Numbered from the stretch's first letter, positions 9,907 to 21,448 are shown. The stretch is DNA of 64,000 nt from Streptococcus mitis (GCF_002096845.1 NZ_NCVK01000060.1:157084-221083), one strand, 5' to 3'. Notes: generated by a model not told the origin, from the letters alone. Made by a program: numbers and translations.

Positions 9907-10219
9907 CTAAAATCCAAAAACAGGTCCATAGAGAGTTAGTACGTGTTTGATATGATCGTAATGGAACTTGTCATAGTTGCGCCAAGCGGTACGTGCTTGA
10001 TCGTTTAGTTTTAGGTTACCTAATCCAATCAGAAGACTGGTGCGTTGGTAAAATTTCTCAAGGTCGATTAAGATACTGTTGTTCAACTTTTCCGCTTTTT
10101 TGAGCTATTGCAGAGTAGTATTTAGCAGCTCTTGCAGTAGAACTTTTGCAGCTTTGGAAACTTTTATTTAACTCGGATAGGAGTTGGGTTGCATTAGTAA
10201 TGAGTTCTTTGTCTTCCAT
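9907..10219 (-). pseudogene. Small frameshifted gene of unknown function
   Basis: A strong site AAGGAGG precedes ATG at 10219. The first frame reads MEDKELITNATQLLSELNKS and stays open for about 48 codons to YSAIAQKSGKVEQ. A frameshift near 10080 then moves the reading to ILIDLEKFYQRTSLLIG, which continues through AWRNYDKFHYDHIKH to a stop at 9907. Rejoined it would be about 100 residues, helical and soluble. I do not recognise the family; the size and helical pattern recall small bacteriocin-immunity proteins, but this is weak. The intact site and single lesion suggest recent decay. Confidence 0.5.
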
Positions 10220-10381
10220 GTGAGCATCCTCCTTGCTATCATGTATTATTGTCTATAGTATAGCACCAAAAAATATAGTGATAAATATATTAAAAAATCG
10301 GATTTTAATTATAAAGTTTGGTGGGCTGATTTGTAGGCTTTTCATGGTATAATCAAGATAGTAAATCTTTATGGAGGAAGT

Positions 10382-10924
10382 ATGAAATTAAATATTCAAG
10401 AAATTCGTAAGCAGTCTGAAGGCTTGCATTTTGAACAAACCTTAGACCTAGTTGCTGACCTGCGTGCACGCAATCAAGAAATTTTAGATGTGAGAGATAT
10501 CCTTGCTGTTGGGAAAGTACAGTATGAAGACCGTATGTATTTCTTAGATTATCAGTTGTCTTATACCATTGTTCTTGCTTCAAGTCGCAGTATGGAGCCA
10601 GTTGAGTTGGCTGAATCTTATCCAGTCACAGAAGTTTTCATGGAAGGCGCAACTAACCAGCTAGATCAAGAAGTTCTAGATGATGACTTGGTCTTGCCTA
10701 TCGAAAATGGAGAACTTGACCTTGCTGAGAGCGTGTCAGACAATATCCTACTAAACATTCCTATCAAGGTCTTGACGGCTGAAGAAGAAGCTGGTCAAGG
10801 ATTTGTGTCAGGAAATGACTGGCAAATCATGACTGAGGAAGAATACCAAGCTCAACAAGCAGTTAAGAAAGAAGAAAACAGTCCTTTTGCTGGCTTACAA
10901 GGACTATTTGATGGAGACGAATAA
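10382..10924 (+). CDS. DUF177 / YceD-family protein
   Basis: Small acidic cytoplasmic protein of 180 residues matching the DUF177 (YceD) family, linked in other bacteria to 23S rRNA accumulation and often next to rpmF. The N-terminal half is the conserved beta-rich part. The tail SPFAGLQGLFDGDE resembles the typical L-x-L-F C-terminus of the family. AGGAAG stands before the ATG, and an extended -10 TGGTATAAT lies at about 10345-10353. The stop codon overlaps the nth start by one base, so the two are probably co-transcribed. There is no rpmF here. Confidence 0.8.
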   Translation: MKLNIQEIRKQSEGLHFEQTLDLVADLRARNQEILDVRDILAVGKVQYEDRMYFLDYQLSYTIVLASSRSMEPVELAESYPVTEVFMEGATNQLDQEVLDDDLVLPIENGELDLAESVSDNILLNIPIKVLTAEEEAGQGFVSGNDWQIMTEEEYQAQQAVKKEENSPFAGLQGLFDGDE

Positions 10925-11553
10925 TGGTTTTGTCAAAAAAACGAGCACGAAAGGTGCTGGAAGAAATCATTGCTCTGTTTCCAGATGCCAAGCCCAGTCT
11001 TGATTTTACCAATCATTTTGAACTCTTGGTTGCGGTCATGTTGTCAGCCCAGACGACGGATGCAGCGGTAAATAAGGCCACACCAGGTCTCTTTGCTGCC
11101 TTTCCAACGCCACAAGCTATGTCTGTTGCGACAGAGGGTGAGATTGCTTCACACATTTCTCGCCTGGGACTGTATCGGAATAAGGCTAAATTCCTTAAAA
11201 AATGTGCCCAACAGTTACTAGACGATTTTGATGGTCAAGTCCCTCAGACACGTGAAGAATTAGAAAGTTTAGCAGGTGTTGGTCGCAAGACGGCCAATGT
11301 TGTCATGAGTGTGGGATTTGGGATTCCAGCTTTTGCAGTGGATACTCATGTGGAGCGTATTTGTAAGCACCACGATATCGTTAAAAAGTCAGCTACACCA
11401 CTTGAGGTGGAAAAGCGGGTCATGGATATCTTACCACCTGAGCAATGGTTAGCAGCTCATCAGGCCATGATTTATTTTGGAAGAGCCATTTGTCATCCTA
11501 AAAATCCAGAGTGTGACCAGTACCCACAGTTATATGATTTTAGCAATTTATAA
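10924..11553 (+). CDS. nth: Endonuclease III (DNA glycosylase/AP lyase), incomplete Fe-S motif
   Basis: Base-excision repair enzyme that removes oxidised pyrimidines and cleaves AP sites; 209 residues. The helix-hairpin-helix LAGVGRKTANVV contains the catalytic Lys, and the catalytic Asp is in AVDTHVERIC. The family normally ends in a C-x6-C-x2-C-x5-C cluster loop. Here CHPKNPEC keeps the first two cysteines, but the third and fourth positions are Tyr and Phe (DQYPQLYDF). The [4Fe-4S] cluster is therefore probably not bound. The gene overlaps the upstream one by one base and is followed by the pyr leader. Confidence 0.92.
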   Translation: MVLSKKRARKVLEEIIALFPDAKPSLDFTNHFELLVAVMLSAQTTDAAVNKATPGLFAAFPTPQAMSVATEGEIASHISRLGLYRNKAKFLKKCAQQLLDDFDGQVPQTREELESLAGVGRKTANVVMSVGFGIPAFAVDTHVERICKHHDIVKKSATPLEVEKRVMDILPPEQWLAAHQAMIYFGRAICHPKNPECDQYPQLYDFSNL

Positions 11554-11576
11554 GATGGGGTTTCAAAAGTTTTTGC

Positions 11577-12285
<709 letters not shown>

Positions 12286-12303
12286 AAAGCTAAAGGAGTA
12301 GCC

Positions 12304-13227
12304 ATGTCAGAAAATCAACAAGCATTGAACCATGTGGTGTCCATGGAAGACCTCGCTGTCGATCAAGTCATGAAATTGATCAAGCGAGGAATTGAGTTTA
12401 AAAATGGAGCTCAGCTTCCCTATGAGGACCATCCGATTGTCTCCAATCTTTTCTTTGAGGATTCTACACGGACGCATAAGTCCTTTGAAGTGGCAGAGAT
12501 TAAACTGGGATTGGAGCGACTGGACTTTGATGTAAAGACTAGTTCAGTCAATAAGGGTGAAACACTTTATGATACCATTTTGACTTTGTCTGCTTTAGGA
12601 GTTGACGTCTGTGTGATTCGTCACCCAGAGGTTGACTACTACAGAGAGTTAATTGCTAGTCCCACGATTACGACTTCCATCATCAATGGTGGAGATGGTT
12701 CGGGACAACACCCTAGCCAGAGCTTGCTTGATTTGATGACTATTTATGAGGAATTTGGTCACTTTGAGGGGCTCAAGGTCGCTATTGCAGGTGACTTGGA
12801 CCATTCACGCGTTGCCAAATCCAATATGCAGATTTTGAAACGCTTAGGTGCAGAACTTTATTTTGCTGGACCTGAGGAATGGAGAAGTCAAGAGTTTGCA
12901 GACTATGGACAGTTTGTAACTATTGATGAAATCATTGATCAGGTGGATGTCATGATGTTTCTCCGTGTGCAACATGAACGCCATGATAGTGGAGCTGTCT
13001 TTTCAAAAGAAGACTACCATGCCCAACATGGCTTGACTCAAGAACGTTATGACCGTTTGAAAGAAACAGCAATCCTTATGCACCCAGCTCCAGTCAACCG
13101 TGATGTAGAAATCGCAGACCACTTGGTTGAAGCACCAAAATCACGGATTGTCCAACAAATGACCAATGGTGTCTTTGTTCGAATGGCAATCTTAGAATCC
13201 GTACTGGCGAGTAGAAACGCCAACTAA
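12304..13227 (+). CDS. pyrB: Aspartate carbamoyltransferase catalytic subunit
   Basis: Condenses carbamoyl phosphate with aspartate, the first committed step of pyrimidine synthesis. The 307 residues carry the carbamoyl-phosphate motif [18 protein letters not shown], and the aspartate-loop motif [10 protein letters not shown]. No pyrI regulatory chain is present, as usual in Firmicutes. AAAGGAG lies before the ATG. It sits between pyrR and carA in the operon. Confidence 0.97.
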   Translation: MSENQQALNHVVSMEDLAVDQVMKLIKRGIEFKNGAQLPYEDHPIVSNLFFEDSTRTHKSFEVAEIKLGLERLDFDVKTSSVNKGETLYDTILTLSALGVDVCVIRHPEVDYYRELIASPTITTSIINGGDGSGQHPSQSLLDLMTIYEEFGHFEGLKVAIAGDLDHSRVAKSNMQILKRLGAELYFAGPEEWRSQEFADYGQFVTIDEIIDQVDVMMFLRVQHERHDSGAVFSKEDYHAQHGLTQERYDRLKETAILMHPAPVNRDVEIADHLVEAPKSRIVQQMTNGVFVRMAILESVLASRNAN

Positions 13228-13276
13228 AACACAAGACGTTAAAAGACGCCAGTGAACGTCCACGAGAGGTGAGAAT

Positions 13277-14356
13277 ATGACAAAAAGACTTCTAGTATTA
13301 GAAGATGGCACAGTTTTTGAAGGCAAGGCCTTCGGAGCAGATATTGATGTAACAGGCGAAATCGTCTTTAATACAGGGATGACCGGCTACCAAGAATCCA
13401 TTACAGACCAGTCTTATAATGGACAAATCTTGACCTTTACTTATCCTTTGGTAGGAAATTATGGAATTAACCGTGATGATTACGAATCCATTATTCCAAC
13501 TTGTAAAGGAGTCGTTGTTTTTGAAGAAGCGCGTCGAGCTAGCAACTGGCGCAACCAAATGACGCTAGATGAATTTTTGAAAGCTAAGAAAATTCCAGGT
13601 ATTTCAGGAATTGATACGCGTGCTCTTACCAAGATTATCCGTAAACATGGTACGATGCGTGCAACCTTGACCCATGTTGGGGACAGTATGGACCATGTAA
13701 CGGATCAGCTCCAAGCAACAGTTTTGCCAACAGACAATATCAAGCAGGTTTCTACTAAAACATCCTATCCAGCTCCAGGAGTTGGTTTGAGCGTGGTGCT
13801 AGTGGACTTTGGTCTCAAGCACTCAATCTTACGTGAGCTTTCTAAACGCAACTGTAATGTGACGGTTGTTCCGTATTCGACAACGGCTGAAGAAATTCTC
13901 CATCTCAATCCTGACGGAGTTATGTTGTCAAACGGTCCAGGTAACCCAGAAGATGTTCCGGCTGCACTAGATATGATTCGTGGTGTGCAAGGAAAAATTC
14001 CAATCTTTGGTATTTGTATGGGGCATCAACTCTTCGCCATGGCAAATGGTGCTAAGACCTACAAGATGAAATTTGGACACCGTGGATTCAACCATGCGGT
14101 ACGTGAAATTGCTACAGGACGTGTGGATTTTACAAGTCAAAACCATGGTTATGCAGTTAGCCGTGAGGATTTGCCAGAGCACTTGATCATTACCCATGAA
14201 GAAATCAATGACAAGTCAGTTGAAGGTGTACGTCACAGATACCAACCGGCTTTCTCTGTTCAATACCACCCAGATGCAGCCCCTGGTCCACACGATGCAA
14301 GCTACCTATTTGACGAGTTTATCGAGATGATGGAAGCTTTTAAACAATCAAACTAA
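13277..14356 (+). CDS. carA: Carbamoyl-phosphate synthase small (glutaminase) subunit
   Basis: 359-residue amidotransferase subunit that hydrolyses glutamine and feeds ammonia to CarB. The N-terminal CPSase_sm domain is followed by a class I GATase domain with the nucleophile Cys in [11 protein letters not shown] and the His-Glu part of the triad in [21 protein letters not shown] serves as binding site. The gene is followed by an unusually long spacer before carB. Confidence 0.97.
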   Translation: MTKRLLVLEDGTVFEGKAFGADIDVTGEIVFNTGMTGYQESITDQSYNGQILTFTYPLVGNYGINRDDYESIIPTCKGVVVFEEARRASNWRNQMTLDEFLKAKKIPGISGIDTRALTKIIRKHGTMRATLTHVGDSMDHVTDQLQATVLPTDNIKQVSTKTSYPAPGVGLSVVLVDFGLKHSILRELSKRNCNVTVVPYSTTAEEILHLNPDGVMLSNGPGNPEDVPAALDMIRGVQGKIPIFGICMGHQLFAMANGAKTYKMKFGHRGFNHAVREIATGRVDFTSQNHGYAVSREDLPEHLIITHEEINDKSVEGVRHRYQPAFSVQYHPDAAPGPHDASYLFDEFIEMMEAFKQSN

Positions 14357-14693
14357 GAACGAGTAAAAGCTCGTCGGAGAATTTATTTAATGTCGCCCTG
14401 AGAGGCAACGAATAGAAAGGCAGGTCGTTTCTTTTAGTCGCTATCAGGCGAACTAAAAACTCCCTGCACTAGATTTTTTACCGAAAAGTATCGTTTCGCT
14501 AAAAAATCGTCGGAGAATTTATTTAATGGCAACCTGAGAGTTGCCGAATAGAAAGGAGAAGGGTGCTCCGTATTTGCTGAACTGAATACGGGCTACGGAC
14601 GGTGCTAAAAAGATAGTTATTCCTAGAACTGACAGTTCTTCGTCATAACTCCTATTTTAGCTTTGTCCGCTTGACGCCCTTAATATCTTATAT
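14357..14693 (+). promoter_or_regulatory. Structured carA-carB spacer with a duplicated hairpin element
   Basis: 337 nt without a gene. A 22-nt sequence is identical at 14371-14392 and 14507-14528. Each copy is followed by a hairpin with loop CTGAGA (GCC/GGC in copy 1; GGCAAC/GTTGCC in copy 2) and then GAATAGAAAGG. The different stem bases with kept pairing suggest a selected RNA structure. CCCTGAGAGG in copy 1 is near the PyrR loop pattern. A long hairpin (about 14607-14660, arms AGTTAT/ATAACT and AGAACTG/CAGTTCT) precedes carB. Function is inferred only. Confidence 0.5.
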
Positions 14694-17600
14694 ATGCCTA
14701 AACGTACTGATATTCAAAAAATTATGGTGATTGGTTCTGGTCCGATTATTATTGGTCAGGCCGCTGAGTTTGACTACGCTGGGACCCAGGCTTGCTTGTC
14801 GTTAAAAGAGGAAGGGTATGAGGTTGTCTTGGTTAACTCAAATCCTGCAACCATCATGACGGACAAAGAAATTGCTGACAAGGTTTACATTGAACCGATT
14901 ACACTTGAGTTCGTGACACGTATTCTTCGTAAGGAACGTCCAGATGCCTTGCTTCCAACCCTTGGTGGACAAACTGGTCTTAATATGGCCATGGAATTGT
15001 CTAAAAATGGTATCCTTGATGAGCTTGGTGTTGAGCTTCTGGGTACAAAATTATCTGCCATTGACCAAGCGGAGGACCGTGACCTCTTTAAACAATTGAT
15101 GGAAGAGCTCAACCAACCCATTCCAGAATCTGAAATTGTCAACACAGTCGAAGAAGCAGTTGCCTTTGCAGCGACAATTGGTTACCCAGTTATCGTTCGT
15201 CCAGCCTTTACACTTGGTGGTACTGGTGGTGGTATGTGTGCCAACGAGGAAGAATTGCGCGAGATCGCTGAAAATGGTCTGAAGTTGTCACCTGTTACCC
15301 AATGTTTGATTGAGCGTTCAATCGCAGGATTCAAGGAAATCGAATACGAAGTCATGCGTGACTCAGCTGACAATGCTTTGGTTGTTTGTAACATGGAAAA
15401 CTTTGATCCAGTTGGGATTCACACAGGGGATTCCATTGTATTTGCCCCTGCCCAAACCATGTCAGATTATGAAAACCAAATGCTACGTGACGCGAGCTTG
15501 AGCATCATTCGTGCTCTTAAGATTGAAGGGGGATGTAACGTTCAGCTGGCCCTTGATCCACACAGCTTCAAGTACTATGTCATCGAAGTAAACCCTCGTG
15601 TATCGCGTTCATCAGCCCTTGCTTCTAAGGCGACAGGATATCCGATTGCTAAGTTGGCTGCAAAGATTGCAGTAGGTTTGACCTTGGATGAGGTTATTAA
15701 CCCAGTTACAGGTTCAACCTATGCCATGTTTGAGCCTGCTCTTGACTACGTGGTTGCCAAGATTCCTCGTTTCCCATTTGACAAGTTTGAAAAGGGTGAA
15801 CGCCGTCTTGGTACCCAGATGAAGGCGACTGGAGAAGTCATGGCGATTGGTCGTAACATTGAGGAATCTCTTCTTAAGGCTTGTCGCTCCCTTGAAATTG
15901 GGGTACATCACAATGAAATGCCTGAACTTACATCAGTTTCTGATGATGCCTTGATTGAAAAAGTTGTCAAAGCCCAAGATGACCGTCTCTTCTATGTGTC
16001 AGAAGCTATTCGCCGTGGTTACACACCAGAAGAAATTGCAGAGCTTACAAAAATCGATATCTTCTATCTGGATAAACTCTTGCATATCTTTGAAATTGAG
16101 CAAGAATTGGGTGCTCACCCACAAGATCTAGACGTTTTGAAAACTGCCAAACTCAATGGATTCTCAGACCGTAAGATTGCTGAACTATGGAAAACGACTG
16201 CTGACCAAGTTCGCCAACTTCGTTTGGAAAACAAGATTGTTCCTGTTTATAAGATGGTCGATACTTGTGCGGCAGAATTTGACTCTGAAACACCATATTT
16301 CTATTCAACCTATGGTTGGGAAAACGAGTCTATCAAGTCTGATAAGGAATCCGTCCTTGTTCTAGGTTCTGGTCCAATCCGTATCGGTCAAGGGGTTGAG
16401 TTTGACTACGCAACTGTTCACTCGGTTAAGGCTATCCAGGCTGCTGGCTACGAAGCCATTATCATGAACTCAAACCCAGAGACCGTTTCTACAGACTTCT
16501 CTGTGTCTGACAAGCTCTACTTTGAACCATTGACATTCGAAGATGTTATGAATGTCATCGACTTGGAGCAACCAAAAGGGGTTATCGTTCAGTTTGGTGG
16601 TCAAACAGCTATCAACCTTGCGGAGCCATTGGCTAAAGCAGGTGTGACCATCCTTGGTACACAAGTTGCTGACCTAGACCGTGCCGAAGACCGTGACCTC
16701 TTCGAACAAGCCCTTAAAGACTTGGATATTCCCCAGCCACCAGGTCAAACGGCTACCAATGAAGAAGAAGCAGTTCTTGCAGCTCGCAAGATTGGCTTCC
16801 CAGTTCTTGTCCGCCCATCTTATGTTTTAGGTGGACGTGCTATGGAAATCGTTGAAAACGAAGCAGACCTTCGTTCTTACATGCGAACTGCTGTTAAGGC
16901 TAGTCCAGACCACCCAGTTCTTGTCGACTCTTATATCGTTGGGCAAGAGTGCGAAGTTGATGCCATTTCTGACGGAGAAAATGTTCTCATTCCTGGTATC
17001 ATGGAGCATATCGAACGTGCCGGTGTCCACTCAGGTGATTCGATGGCCGTTTATCCTCCACAAACCTTGTCGCAAAAGGTGCAAGAAACAATCGCAGACT
17101 ACACAAAACGCCTAGCAATCGGTCTTAACTGCCTTGGAATGATGAACATCCAGTTTGTCATCAAGGATGAAAAAGTCTACGTTATTGAGGTCAATCCACG
17201 TGCCAGCCGTACGGTTCCATTCCTCTCTAAAGTGACCAATATCCCTATGGCTCAAGTAGCGACAAAGCTCATTCTGGGTCAAAACCTTGAAGAACTTGGC
17301 TACCAAGATGGACTTTACCCTGAAAGCACCCGCGTTCATATCAAGGCACCTGTCTTCTCCTTTACCAAACTAGCTAAGGTAGACAGCTTGCTTGGTCCTG
17401 AAATGAAGTCAACAGGTGAAGTTATGGGTTCTGATACGACTTTGGAAAAAGCTCTCTATAAGGCCTTTGAAGCTTCTTACTTACACTTGCCAACTTTTGG
17501 TAACGTTGTATTTACCATCGCTGATGATGCCAAAGAAGAAGCCTTGGACTTGGCTCGTCGTTTCCAAAATATTGGCTATGGAATCCTTGCGACAGAAGGG

Positions 17601-17870
17601 ACAGCAACCTTCTTTGCCAGTCATGGATTGCAAGCCCAACCTGTTGGTAAGATTGGTGATGACGATAAGGACATTCCAAGTTTTGTTCGTAAAGGAAGAA
17701 TCCAAGCTATCATTAACACAGTAGGAACCAAACGAACTGCAGACGAAGATGGTGAGCAGATTCGCCGTTCAGCCATTGAACACGGAGTGCCCCTCTTCAC
17801 AGCCCTAGATACAGCTAATGCCATGCTTAAAGTATTGGAAAGCCGTAGTTTTGTCACAGAAGCGATCTAG
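14694..17870 (+). CDS. carB: Carbamoyl-phosphate synthase large subunit
   Basis: 1058-residue subunit that makes carbamoyl phosphate from bicarbonate, ATP and ammonia. Two homologous ATP-grasp halves are visible, each starting with a VxGSGPI-xIGQ motif (about residues 12 and 560). An oligomerisation segment lies between them and an MGS-like allosteric domain is at the C-terminus. I chose MPKRTDIQK as start because it is the family N-terminus. Unusually, no Shine-Dalgarno sequence is seen in the AT-rich bases before it. A terminator follows the gene, closing the pyr operon. Confidence 0.97.
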   Translation: MPKRTDIQKIMVIGSGPIIIGQAAEFDYAGTQACLSLKEEGYEVVLVNSNPATIMTDKEIADKVYIEPITLEFVTRILRKERPDALLPTLGGQTGLNMAMELSKNGILDELGVELLGTKLSAIDQAEDRDLFKQLMEELNQPIPESEIVNTVEEAVAFAATIGYPVIVRPAFTLGGTGGGMCANEEELREIAENGLKLSPVTQCLIERSIAGFKEIEYEVMRDSADNALVVCNMENFDPVGIHTGDSIVFAPAQTMSDYENQMLRDASLSIIRALKIEGGCNVQLALDPHSFKYYVIEVNPRVSRSSALASKATGYPIAKLAAKIAVGLTLDEVINPVTGSTYAMFEPALDYVVAKIPRFPFDKFEKGERRLGTQMKATGEVMAIGRNIEESLLKACRSLEIGVHHNEMPELTSVSDDALIEKVVKAQDDRLFYVSEAIRRGYTPEEIAELTKIDIFYLDKLLHIFEIEQELGAHPQDLDVLKTAKLNGFSDRKIAELWKTTADQVRQLRLENKIVPVYKMVDTCAAEFDSETPYFYSTYGWENESIKSDKESVLVLGSGPIRIGQGVEFDYATVHSVKAIQAAGYEAIIMNSNPETVSTDFSVSDKLYFEPLTFEDVMNVIDLEQPKGVIVQFGGQTAINLAEPLAKAGVTILGTQVADLDRAEDRDLFEQALKDLDIPQPPGQTATNEEEAVLAARKIGFPVLVRPSYVLGGRAMEIVENEADLRSYMRTAVKASPDHPVLVDSYIVGQECEVDAISDGENVLIPGIMEHIERAGVHSGDSMAVYPPQTLSQKVQETIADYTKRLAIGLNCLGMMNIQFVIKDEKVYVIEVNPRASRTVPFLSKVTNIPMAQVATKLILGQNLEELGYQDGLYPESTRVHIKAPVFSFTKLAKVDSLLGPEMKSTGEVMGSDTTLEKALYKAFEASYLHLPTFGNVVFTIADDAKEEALDLARRFQNIGYGILATEGTATFFASHGLQAQPVGKIGDDDKDIPSFVRKGRIQAIINTVGTKRTADEDGEQIRRSAIEHGVPLFTALDTANAMLKVLESRSFVTEAI

Positions 17871-17891
17871 TTGAGAAATATTTTCACGGTT

Positions 17892-17922
17892 AAAAAGCCA
17901 GCGTCAGAAAACGCTGGTTTTT
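17892..17922 (+). terminator. Intrinsic terminator of the pyr operon
   Basis: AAAAGCCAGCGT and ACGCTGGTTTTT arms. The remaining bases to 18150 hold no credible gene. Confidence 0.85.
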
Positions 17923-18156
17923 ACGATATTAGTGCAGGCTATTCAACTATCAGTTCTTCACTCAAGAATGATGATGAATTGTGATACAATAAGAATAAAT
18001 TGGGAATGGCTTATGATGTTAATCGTTCCCCTTTTTTGTAATTCTAGTATATCAGAGTCAATATATATTTGCATGGTACTCCCTTTTGAAAAAATGGCTA
18101 TTTCAGGTGAAAAAAACGACATTTCAGATTTTCTGTTCCAGAAATAGCTATCGCTA

Positions 18157-18165
18157 TGATATAAT
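18157..18165 (+). promoter_or_regulatory. Extended -10 promoter of ribF, predicted leaderless
   Basis: TGATATAAT ends six bases before the ribF ATG at 18172. No ribosome binding site fits in between, so transcription should start at or next to the ATG. Confidence 0.6.
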
Positions 18166-18171
18166 TATTTT

Positions 18172-19089
18172 ATGATTATTACTATTCCTATAAAAAACCA
18201 AAAAGATATTGGCACACCATCTGATTCAGTCGTTGTTCTCGGCTATTTTGATGGTATACACAAGGGGCATCAAGAATTATTTCGTGTTGCCAATAAGGCT
18301 GCGAGAAAAGATTTATTACCTATCGTCGTTATGACCTTTAATGAATCTCCAAAGATCGCTTTAGAGCCCTATCATCCTGATCTGTTTTTGCATATTTTGA
18401 ACCCTGCTGAACGTGAGAGGAAACTAAAGCGTGAAGGCGTGGAAGAATTATATCTCCTTGATTTTAGTAGTCAATTTGCTAGTCTCACGGCAGAAGAATT
18501 TTTTGCAACCTATATCAAGGCTATGAATGCCAAAATTATTGTTGCAGGTTTTGATTATACATTTGGTTCTGACAAAAAAACGGCAGAAGATTTAAAGGAT
18601 TACTTTGATGGAGAAGTTATTATTGTCCCACCTGTAGAAGATGAGAAAGGAAAGATTAGTTCAACTCGTATCCGTCAAGCTATTTTAGACGGAAATGTGA
18701 AAGAAGCAGAGGAACTTTTGGGGGCACCGCTTCCATCCAGAGGGATGGTGGTTCATGGTAATGCTCGTGGTCGTACGATTGGTTATCCAACAGCGAATTT
18801 GGTGCTTTTAGACCGTACTTATATGCCGGCAGATGGCGTTTATGTCGTTGATGTTGAGATTCAAAGGCAGAAGTATCGTGCTATGGCTAGTGTCGGGAAA
18901 AATGTGACCTTTGATGGAGAAGAAGCACGTTTTGAAGTCAATATTTTTGATTTTAATCAAGATATTTATGGGGAAACCGTCATGGTTTATTGGCTTGATC
19001 GCATTCGAGATATGACCAAATTTGACTCAGTTGACCAATTAGTGGATCAGTTAAAGGCAGATGAAGAAGTTGCTCGGAATTGGTCTTAA
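18172..19089 (+). CDS. ribF: Bifunctional riboflavin kinase / FMN adenylyltransferase
   Basis: 305-residue enzyme making FMN and FAD from riboflavin. The N-terminal FAD synthetase domain shows the nucleotidyl-transfer motif GYFDGIHKGHQ and the ISSTRIRQA motif. The C-terminal riboflavin kinase domain shows GRTIGYPTANL and the DGVYVV strand. No Shine-Dalgarno sequence precedes the ATG, and the extended -10 is only six bases away. It is followed by a hairpin shared with the convergent yitT. It supplies the flavins used by nox and the FMN reductases elsewhere in the window. Confidence 0.96.
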   Translation: MIITIPIKNQKDIGTPSDSVVVLGYFDGIHKGHQELFRVANKAARKDLLPIVVMTFNESPKIALEPYHPDLFLHILNPAERERKLKREGVEELYLLDFSSQFASLTAEEFFATYIKAMNAKIIVAGFDYTFGSDKKTAEDLKDYFDGEVIIVPPVEDEKGKISSTRIRQAILDGNVKEAEELLGAPLPSRGMVVHGNARGRTIGYPTANLVLLDRTYMPADGVYVVDVEIQRQKYRAMASVGKNVTFDGEEARFEVNIFDFNQDIYGETVMVYWLDRIRDMTKFDSVDQLVDQLKADEEVARNWS

Positions 19090-19099
19090 GAGTTTGGGT

Positions 19100-19180
19100 A
19101 ATTAAAAAAGAGGTTGTTTGTAACCCAAAAGATAGATGAATAAGTCTAACTTTTGAGGTCACTACACTACCTCTTTTTAT
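19100..19180. terminator. Bidirectional hairpin between ribF and yitT with IS-end-like interior
   Basis: AAAAAGAGGT and ACCTCTTTTT arms surround CCCAAAAG...CTAACTTTTGAGGTCA, which resembles the 43271-43345 repeat. It probably terminates both convergent genes. Confidence 0.55.
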
Positions 19181-20025
19181 TCTTTTTCAAAGGTGAATCC
19201 TTCTCCAAGGATTTCATGGGCTTCTGTAATAGTTATAAAGGCTTGAGGATCGATTCGATGAATCATTTCCTTCATTTTCACAATCTCATTTCTACCGACA
19301 ATACAGTAAATGATTTTCAAATTTTCTTTACTATAGTAGCCTTGACCAGAAATAAAAGTAACTCCTCTTCCTAAGTCATCATTAATTGCTTTAGCAAGTT
19401 GGTCGGGACGTTTTGTGATAATCATAAAACCTTTACCAGCATAGCCACCTTCGCCAATCAAATCAATGACACGAGAAACGATAAAATCAAATAAGAGCGT
19501 GTAGGAAACCAATCTCAAGTCCTTGAAGATTAGGAGAATGAGCATGAGAATACAAAAATCTAAGATAAAGAGCAGTTTCCCCATGGATATATGAGTGTAT
19601 TTATTGAGAATACGAGCTAGAATATCAGTTCCGCCCGTTGTACCTCCAGCATTAAAGATAATTCCAAGACCAATTCCCAATAGAATTCCCGCTATAAGTG
19701 CAGTAATCAGTAAATCACCTTGAAGATCAATATGAAGGGGAATACGCTCAAAAAAAGCCAACCAAGCTGACAAAGCTAAGGTTCCAAGCAAACTAGAATA
19801 GAGAGATTTTGCTCCAAATATTTTCCAAGCTAGGATGAAAAGGGGAATGTTAATCAGCAGGTTCATGAGAGAAACAGGTATTTTAAAAAGATAAAAGGTG
19901 ATGAGGGTAATACCTGTCGCCCCTCCTTCAAAGAGATGATGAGGAACTACAAAATAAGTCAGGCCAAAAGCATAAATAGCAGCACCTAGTAAAATGGTAA
20001 AAATGGGGTAAATTTTTTTAATCAT
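19177..20025 (-). CDS. YitT family membrane protein (DUF2179)
   Basis: 282 residues with five to six hydrophobic membrane segments in the first 175 residues (for example FTILLGAAIYAFGLTYFVV and the glycine-rich LIAGILLGIGLGIIF), followed by a soluble C-terminal DUF2179 domain (about 195-280) containing GRGVTF and YYSKENLKIIYC. The transported substrate of this family is not established. AAAGAGG lies before the ATG. It is divergent from degV and convergent with ribF. Confidence 0.85.
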   Translation of the reverse strand: MIKKIYPIFTILLGAAIYAFGLTYFVVPHHLFEGGATGITLITFYLFKIPVSLMNLLINIPLFILAWKIFGAKSLYSSLLGTLALSAWLAFFERIPLHIDLQGDLLITALIAGILLGIGLGIIFNAGGTTGGTDILARILNKYTHISMGKLLFILDFCILMLILLIFKDLRLVSYTLLFDFIVSRVIDLIGEGGYAGKGFMIITKRPDQLAKAINDDLGRGVTFISGQGYYSKENLKIIYCIVGRNEIVKMKEMIHRIDPQAFITITEAHEILGEGFTFEKE

Positions 20026-20166
20026 AGGACACCTCTTTTCTTATAAGTTGATTATATCAAATTTTTAGGGAAAATTTGATTGACTCCATTAGGATTTTTA
20101 ATCTTTTTTTGATATAATTAGAAGTAAGAAAACCAATCTGAATCCTAAAATAGAAAGATTGATACT

Positions 20167-21006
20167 ATGACAAAAATTAAGATTGTAACCGATTCATCTG
20201 TTACTATTGAACCAGAACTAGTAAAACAATTAGATATTACAATTGTTCCATTATCTGTAATGATTGATAATGTTGTTTATTCTGATGCGGATTTGAAAGA
20301 AGAAGGTAAATTTCTTCAGTTGATGCAAGAAAGTAAGAATCTTCCTAAAACAAGTCAACCGCCTGTAGGTGTCTTCGCTGAAGTTTTTGAGGACCTATGC
20401 AAAGATGGTAGCCAGATTCTTGCTATTCATATGTCCCATGCTCTTTCAGGGACTGTAGAAGCAGCACGCCAAGGTGCCAGCCTATCTACTGCCGACGTGA
20501 CAGTTATCGATAGTTCCTTTACTGACCAAGCCTTGAAATTCCAAGTTGTTGAGGCTGCGAAATTAGCACAAGAAGGCAAAGATATGGCGGAAATTTTATC
20601 TCACGTTGAAGAGGTAAAAAAACATACGGAGCTCTATATTGGTGTTTCTACTCTAGAAAATCTAGTAAAAGGTGGACGAATTGGCCGTGTAACTGGATTG
20701 TTGAGCTCACTTCTCAATATCCGTGTTGTCATGCAAATGAAAGACCATGAATTGCAACCAATCGTTAAGGGGCGTGGAGCTAAAACCTTTAAAAAATGGT
20801 TGGATGAGTTGACAACATCTCTCTCTGAACGTTCTGTAGCAGAGATTGGAATTTCATATTCAGGTAGTGATGACTTGGCGAGAGAAATGAAAGAAAGTTT
20901 ACAAGCCTATGTTGAAAAACCAATTTCTGTTTTAGAAACCGGTTCTATTATTCAGACTCATACAGGCGAGAATGCGTGGGCTATTTTGGTACGTTACCAT
21001 TCCTAA
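20167..21006 (+). CDS. DegV family fatty-acid-binding protein
   Basis: 279-residue protein of the DegV/FakB class, which holds a fatty acid for phosphorylation by FakA. The N-terminus [12 protein letters not shown], the SQPPVG loop, MSHALSGT and the late loop [15 protein letters not shown] with its His are all in place. A TATAAT box lies at 20113-20118, in a divergent promoter region with yitT. Which acyl chain it binds cannot be read from the sequence. Confidence 0.9.
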   Translation: MTKIKIVTDSSVTIEPELVKQLDITIVPLSVMIDNVVYSDADLKEEGKFLQLMQESKNLPKTSQPPVGVFAEVFEDLCKDGSQILAIHMSHALSGTVEAARQGASLSTADVTVIDSSFTDQALKFQVVEAAKLAQEGKDMAEILSHVEEVKKHTELYIGVSTLENLVKGGRIGRVTGLLSSLLNIRVVMQMKDHELQPIVKGRGAKTFKKWLDELTTSLSERSVAEIGISYSGSDDLAREMKESLQAYVEKPISVLETGSIIQTHTGENAWAILVRYHS

Positions 21007-21043
21007 AAAAATAAAGAAAATGCGAATAAACAGCGTTTTTAAC

Positions 21044-21072
21044 TTGACCTATAAGGAATTTTAGGATATGAT
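21044..21072 (+). promoter_or_regulatory. hup promoter
   Basis: TTGACC (21044-21049), 17 bp, TATGAT (21067-21072). The gene then has a good site TTGGAGGAA. Confidence 0.75.
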
Positions 21073-21113
21073 TATATTTGTTAATTAGAAATTAATTTGG
21101 AGGAATCATTAAC

Positions 21114-21389
21114 ATGGCAAACAAACAAGATTTGATCGCTAAAGTAGCAGAAGCTACAGAATTGACTAAGAAAGACTCAGCAGCAGCAGTTGAAGCTGTA
21201 TTTTCAGCAGTAACAGAGTACCTTGCAGCTGGTGAAAAAGTTCAATTGATCGGTTTTGGTAACTTTGAAGTTCGTGAGCGTGCTGCACGTAAAGGTCGCA
21301 ACCCACAAACTGGTAAAGAAATCACAATTGCAGCTTCTAAAGTTCCAGCATTCAAAGCTGGTAAAGCTCTTAAAGACGCTGTTAAATAA
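21114..21389 (+). CDS. hup: DNA-binding protein HU
   Basis: 91-residue histone-like nucleoid protein that bends DNA as a dimer. The signature [21 protein letters not shown] contains the DNA-inserting Pro arm. Mitis-group streptococci have a single HU, essential in pneumococcus (hlpA/hup). Codon use is strongly biased toward highly expressed codons. A canonical promoter is upstream and a strong terminator follows. Confidence 0.97.
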   Translation: MANKQDLIAKVAEATELTKKDSAAAVEAVFSAVTEYLAAGEKVQLIGFGNFEVRERAARKGRNPQTGKEITIAASKVPAFKAGKALKDAVK

Positions 21390-21398
21390 TTAGTCTTT

Positions 21399-21448
21399 AA
21401 AAAGCCTATTGTATCAAGCTTTCTAGCTTGGTCAGTAGGCTTTTTTTG
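21399..21448 (+). terminator. Intrinsic terminator of hup
   Basis: AAAAAGCCTA and TAGGCTTTTTTT arms with an inner AAGCTTTCTAGCTT stem. Confidence 0.85.

Noticed and set aside
9709..9939. 76-codon plus-strand ORF after the RUP
   Set aside because: Starts in the RUP end and covers the minus-strand leader region; Lys-rich translation without family features.
17932..18147. 71-codon plus-strand ORF between carB and ribF
   Set aside because: No binding site, starts within weak sequence and runs into the ribF promoter.
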